Positions 61,745 through 64,000 of a DNA stretch of 64,000 nt are shown piece by piece. Each line of letters opens with the position of its first letter. Positions within the stretch are counted from its first letter, which is position 1. The stretch spans positions 310,001-374,000 of the forward strand of contig NZ_CP047475.1 in assembly GCF_010587385.1 (NCBI RefSeq). Direction: 5' to 3'. The notes beneath the pieces are model-generated. The model saw nothing but the letters and a program-made list of their open reading frames with translations. It had not been told where the DNA came from and made no database searches. The DNA is from Vibrio astriarenae (GTDB lineage Bacteria > Pseudomonadota > Gammaproteobacteria > Enterobacterales > Vibrionaceae). The translations under genes and the position numbers were made by a program.

Positions 61745-62041
61745 TCAAGTCATAAAGAGGTAAAAATGAGGCGGCGCTCTGGCAACAGAGTCTGGAACAA
61801 CGATTGCGTCAGAGTGTTGAAGTAGTGATGGCCCAATCGGCGGATTGGTCGGGGGGGTAAACAGGGTATAGTGACTGGCGACAAGGTTTTTGACGCAGTG
61901 TAAAAGCTCACAATGGTGGTGATCGTGGTCCTCTAGGTGAGCATGGTGCTCTATCACCAAAGCGGTGAGACCAAACACGATCGAGAGACACAATACGACA
62001 AACAGCTTTGTACGCAAGGTTACAAATTGTCGATGTGGCAT
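61745..62041 (-). CDS. DUF2607-like small His-rich membrane protein
   Basis: 98 residues. A basic N-terminus (MPHRQFVTLRTK) and one membrane segment at about 13-33 are followed by IEHHAHLEDHDHHHCELLHC, a metal-binding-like cluster with seven or more histidines and two cysteines. First gene of the zinc operon, about 30 bp from the Zur-like operator. Recognised as DUF2607-like; role unknown, possibly zinc binding at the membrane. Confidence 0.8.
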   Translation of the reverse strand: MPHRQFVTLRTKLFVVLCLSIVFGLTALVIEHHAHLEDHDHHHCELLHCVKNLVASHYTLFTPPTNPPIGPSLLQHSDAIVVPDSVARAPPHFYLFMT

Positions 62042-62060
62042 AGTGAGTTATCTCAAAAAG

Positions 62061-62097
62061 AAGGCGCTAACGTTATATTATAACGATAGCGCCTTTT
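62061..62097 (-). terminator. ytfJ terminator hairpin that contains the Zur-like operator
   Basis: AAGGCGCTA and TAGCGCCTT form the base, CGTTATA and TATAACG the upper part, with a single A-A mismatch between them. On the minus strand the stem is followed by CTTTTT-like sequence, so it can end ytfJ transcription. Confidence 0.8.
62071..62085. promoter_or_regulatory. Zur-like operator of the zinc operon
   Basis: CGTTATA-T-TATAACG is a perfect palindrome matching the core of the Zur consensus GTTATA-N-TATAAC. It lies 30 bp upstream of the first gene and contains a TATAAT that can serve as -10 on the minus strand, so binding would block polymerase directly. Confidence 0.85.
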
Positions 62098-62163
62098 CAA
62101 TACACTAAGATGAAAGTCTGATATTAATTCTATTCATATAGTCGATTAAATTGTCAGGAGGTG

Positions 62164-62721
62164 TTAACCCTCGAGATTTTCTCGAATCAGTGTCAACACC
62201 GTGCTAATTTCTGCTTCGCTCAATGCGCCTTCTTTGACAAACAGGATTTGACCAGACTTGTCTTGAACAATAATTGCTGAAGATTTCTCTTCCAGTTGCC
62301 AGGCCGCAGCCGCTAAACCATCCGTGTCTAAAACCATAGATGACCAAGGAAACTCCTTTTTGCTGTCCTCAGCCGATGATTTGACAAATGACCCGGTCCC
62401 CCAAAGCGCATCATCTTGGTTGATAATGGTGGTGGTTTGGTAGCTATTTTCAGGGAAGTCAGCCGCTGTGATTGCTGCCATGAGTGGGGCATTCATCTCT
62501 TTAGCCGCACTACGGCCAGCAATTGCCTGAATCACGCGTACTTTTCCTAGCATCTGTTCCGTGTTCCAACTCTGGTACTTGATCTTATCCTGATCGAGTA
62601 GGAGCTCACCCACTTTATTGATCTTTACAGCATGCAATGTTCCATCAACTTCAAGGTTGTGAGCAGCGACAGAAAGTGGGGCTGCGATCAAAAGGGTAGA
62701 GAGCAAAGATTTGATTTTCAT
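62164..62721 (-). CDS. ytfJ: YtfJ-family periplasmic protein
   Basis: 185 residues. Signal peptide to about residue 19 (SVAA-H), then a thioredoxin-like fold of the YtfJ type with LLLDQDKIKYQSWNTEQMLGKVRVIQAIAGR and LFVKEGALSEAEISTVLTLI. No CxxC redox motif is visible, so it is probably not an oxidoreductase. Function unknown. Divergent from ytfK and directly upstream of the zinc operon, separated from it by the hairpin at 62061-62097. Confidence 0.9.
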   Translation of the reverse strand: MKIKSLLSTLLIAAPLSVAAHNLEVDGTLHAVKINKVGELLLDQDKIKYQSWNTEQMLGKVRVIQAIAGRSAAKEMNAPLMAAITAADFPENSYQTTTIINQDDALWGTGSFVKSSAEDSKKEFPWSSMVLDTDGLAAAAWQLEEKSSAIIVQDKSGQILFVKEGALSEAEISTVLTLIRENLEG

Positions 62722-62767
62722 TCTTTTCTTCCTTTAATTAAAGAAATGCTATTGTTTTGTTAAATCT

Positions 62768-62790
62768 GATAACATCCGTCTGGTGTTATC
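62768..62790. promoter_or_regulatory. Inverted repeat in the ytfJ-ytfK promoter region
   Basis: GATAACA and TGTTATC with a 9-bp spacer, in the divergent promoter region. It looks like an operator for a dimeric regulator; which one is unknown. Confidence 0.4.
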
Positions 62791-62944
62791 TTTAAAATAG
62801 TAGAAAAATAAAAACTGGCATTATTAATGCACAATGATTTTTGAATAGTTTGACAGGTCCGGCAGGAGTTGTCGCTGGATGTTTCAATGGTCAGTCCATC
62901 TGCACATGCAAGATGCAGAGGCAATAAGGAAGTTGAGGTTAGTC

Positions 62945-63139
62945 ATGTTGCGCGAGTTTGTACAATATAGACCGATTCAGGTCGCAAGGTTTGTTAAGAC
63001 ACTGTTCAAAGGACAGTTTGTTATCCAAGGTGTGGGTGGATTTGAGTTTGATAACGGTAAAGTGCTGCTGCCTGATGTCAAAAACTCCCACAAACTAGCG
63101 GTATACAAAGAGATCAACGGAGTGATTGCTGACATGTAG
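62945..63139 (+). CDS. ytfK: YtfK-family (DUF1107) stringent-response modulator
   Basis: 64 residues from the ATG at 62945 (GAGG 8 bp upstream): MLREFVQYRPIQVARFVKTL, then FVIQGVGGFEFDNGKVLLP. E. coli YtfK has the same layout and promotes (p)ppGpp accumulation by SpoT. The longer frame from 62879 adds 22 non-conserved residues. The stop lies in the loop of a perfect hairpin. Confidence 0.9.
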   Translation: MLREFVQYRPIQVARFVKTLFKGQFVIQGVGGFEFDNGKVLLPDVKNSHKLAVYKEINGVIADM

Positions 63140-63151
63140 TCAGCAATCACT
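63121..63151. terminator. Perfect hairpin spanning the ytfK stop codon
   Basis: Two 13-bp arms (AGTGATTGCTGAC and its complement) enclose ATGTA. The ytfK stop codon is formed at the loop-stem border. The tail is CTTCTC, not a full T-run, so it may stabilise or weakly terminate both ytfK and msrA transcripts. Confidence 0.75.
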
Positions 63152-63167
63152 CTTCTCAAATTGAGAA

Positions 63168-63806
63168 TTAATTTGCGAGCGAAGGCGGGAAGCAAACACC
63201 AGTGCCGCCTAAACCACAGTATCCTTCTGGATTCTTAGCGAGATATTGCTGGTGGTAGGTTTCGGCAAAAAAATACTTCCCAGCGGGCAATATTTCAGTA
63301 GTGATTTGCTTAGTGGCATCTGAACCAAGCAGAGATTGGTACTCATCTTTAGAATCACACGCTTCGTTCATTTGATTCTGGTCGTATACATAAAGCGCAC
63401 TGCGGTATTGTGTACCCACGTCATTACCTTGCTGCATGCCCTGTGTTGGGTCATGCCTTTCCCAAAAATGGGTAAGAAGCTGTTTGAGCGATAACGTTGA
63501 AGGCTCATAAATCACCCTAACCACTTCCGCATGGCCAGTTTGGCCTGAGCACACTTCTTCATAAGTTGGGTTTTCAGTATAACCGCCGCTGTAACCCACG
63601 GATGTCGATACCACGCCATCTAAATTCCAGAACAGGCGCTCAGCCCCCCAAAAACAGCCCATACCCACCAGAACCTCTGCTTGTTCTGCTGTAGGATCTG
63701 CACTCATACTGCTCTGATTTACAAAGTGAATATCCTCGATTTTCAGCGGGGTTGGGCGCCCAGGGAGTGCTTTCTCTGGGCTGATCATTACTGTTTTGTC
63801 CGACAT
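63168..63806 (-). CDS. msrA: Peptide methionine-(S)-S-oxide reductase MsrA
   Basis: Repairs oxidised methionine in proteins. 212 residues with the active-site GMGCFWGAE (C51) near the start, GYSGG, TGHAEVV and YRSALYV, and the C-terminal cysteines in EGYCGLGGTGVCFP that regenerate the enzyme. ATG 63806 follows AAGGAAG; the TTG at 63830 is less likely. Converges with ytfK at the hairpin above. Upstream is the right edge of the window, where the AT-rich promoter region (63807-64000) holds no further gene start that I can support. Confidence 0.96.
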   Translation of the reverse strand: MSDKTVMISPEKALPGRPTPLKIEDIHFVNQSSMSADPTAEQAEVLVGMGCFWGAERLFWNLDGVVSTSVGYSGGYTENPTYEEVCSGQTGHAEVVRVIYEPSTLSLKQLLTHFWERHDPTQGMQQGNDVGTQYRSALYVYDQNQMNEACDSKDEYQSLLGSDATKQITTEILPAGKYFFAETYHQQYLAKNPEGYCGLGGTGVCFPPSLAN

Positions 63807-64000
63807 AGTGCTTCCTTGTGCGAGTCGCAAGCTTAATGGCTGATAGTGAAACTCGGTTGAATATTTTTATTATTACCTATTTATAAAAACAATAAGTTAC
63901 TACCGAATGTTACTTGTTTGAGGCCTGTTTACTACAGACTTCTCATGTTATAGACGATACTATATTACGCGCTCAGTGCAACTCATGTTGCTGTTGATGT

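Overview
The window is a chromosomal segment of a gammaproteobacterium, almost certainly a Vibrio or close relative. The evidence is the order of core genes: cpxP-cpxRA beside fieF-pfkA; pabA-astCAD upstream of crp; the crp-prkB-yheU-yheT-yheS-kefGB-yheV-slyD block; motX for the Na+-driven polar flagellum; hmp/nsrR; rnr-rlmB; the S10, spc and alpha ribosomal operons; cobA-cysDN-cysC with an SLC13 carrier inside; and a Zur-type zinc operon resembling V. cholerae zrg. No rRNA, tRNA, IS element or CRISPR array was seen.

Left edge (1-1330): this is the only accessory DNA. A tyrosine recombinase gene with no usable stop runs off the left end on the minus strand. It starts about 100 bp inside a broken trmL, of which only the first 16 codons remain downstream of cpxA. 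The simplest reading is an integrative element inserted into the 5' end of trmL, with its integrase at the junction; the rest of the element lies outside the window.

1330-9020: the Cpx envelope-stress system with a CpxR-box cluster between cpxR and cpxP, then fieF, pfkA, and a two-gene unit of a periplasmic binding protein and a chemoreceptor behind a sigma-28-like promoter. 9121-14889: pabA, then the arginine succinyltransferase genes astC-astA-astD and a short DUF1338 gene. The 530-bp gap upstream of astC holds a near-perfect CRP site, a C-rich direct repeat and tandem ArgR-like boxes. 14982-24887: crp and the yhe/kef/slyD block, then an isoaspartyl peptidase. 25005-32366: purA, motX (clear sigma-28 promoter), divergent hmp and nsrR, rnr and rlmB.

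32513-46529: 27 translation and secretion genes in S10, spc and alpha order, including the short rpmJ (37 codons). There is a strong terminator between rpsQ and rplN, and an alpha-operon leader whose S4-type pseudoknot can be drawn from the sequence. 46570-51107: a DUF2780 protein, fklB, an OapA/YtfB-like protein, an ElaA-like acetyltransferase and cpdB. 51371-57033: sulfate activation and siroheme genes. 57043-58353: a TIGR03899-type protein and a 36-residue membrane protein.

58456-62041 (minus): a five-gene zinc-associated operon of DUF2607-like, DUF2796 His-rich, ABC ATPase, FtsX-like permease and DUF3299 proteins. Its Zur-like operator forms the upper stem of the hairpin that ends the upstream ytfJ gene. 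ytfK and msrA close the window. Apart from the trmL insertion the region is conserved core genome, so the most novel signals are the left boundary and several regulatory elements rather than a new multi-gene system.
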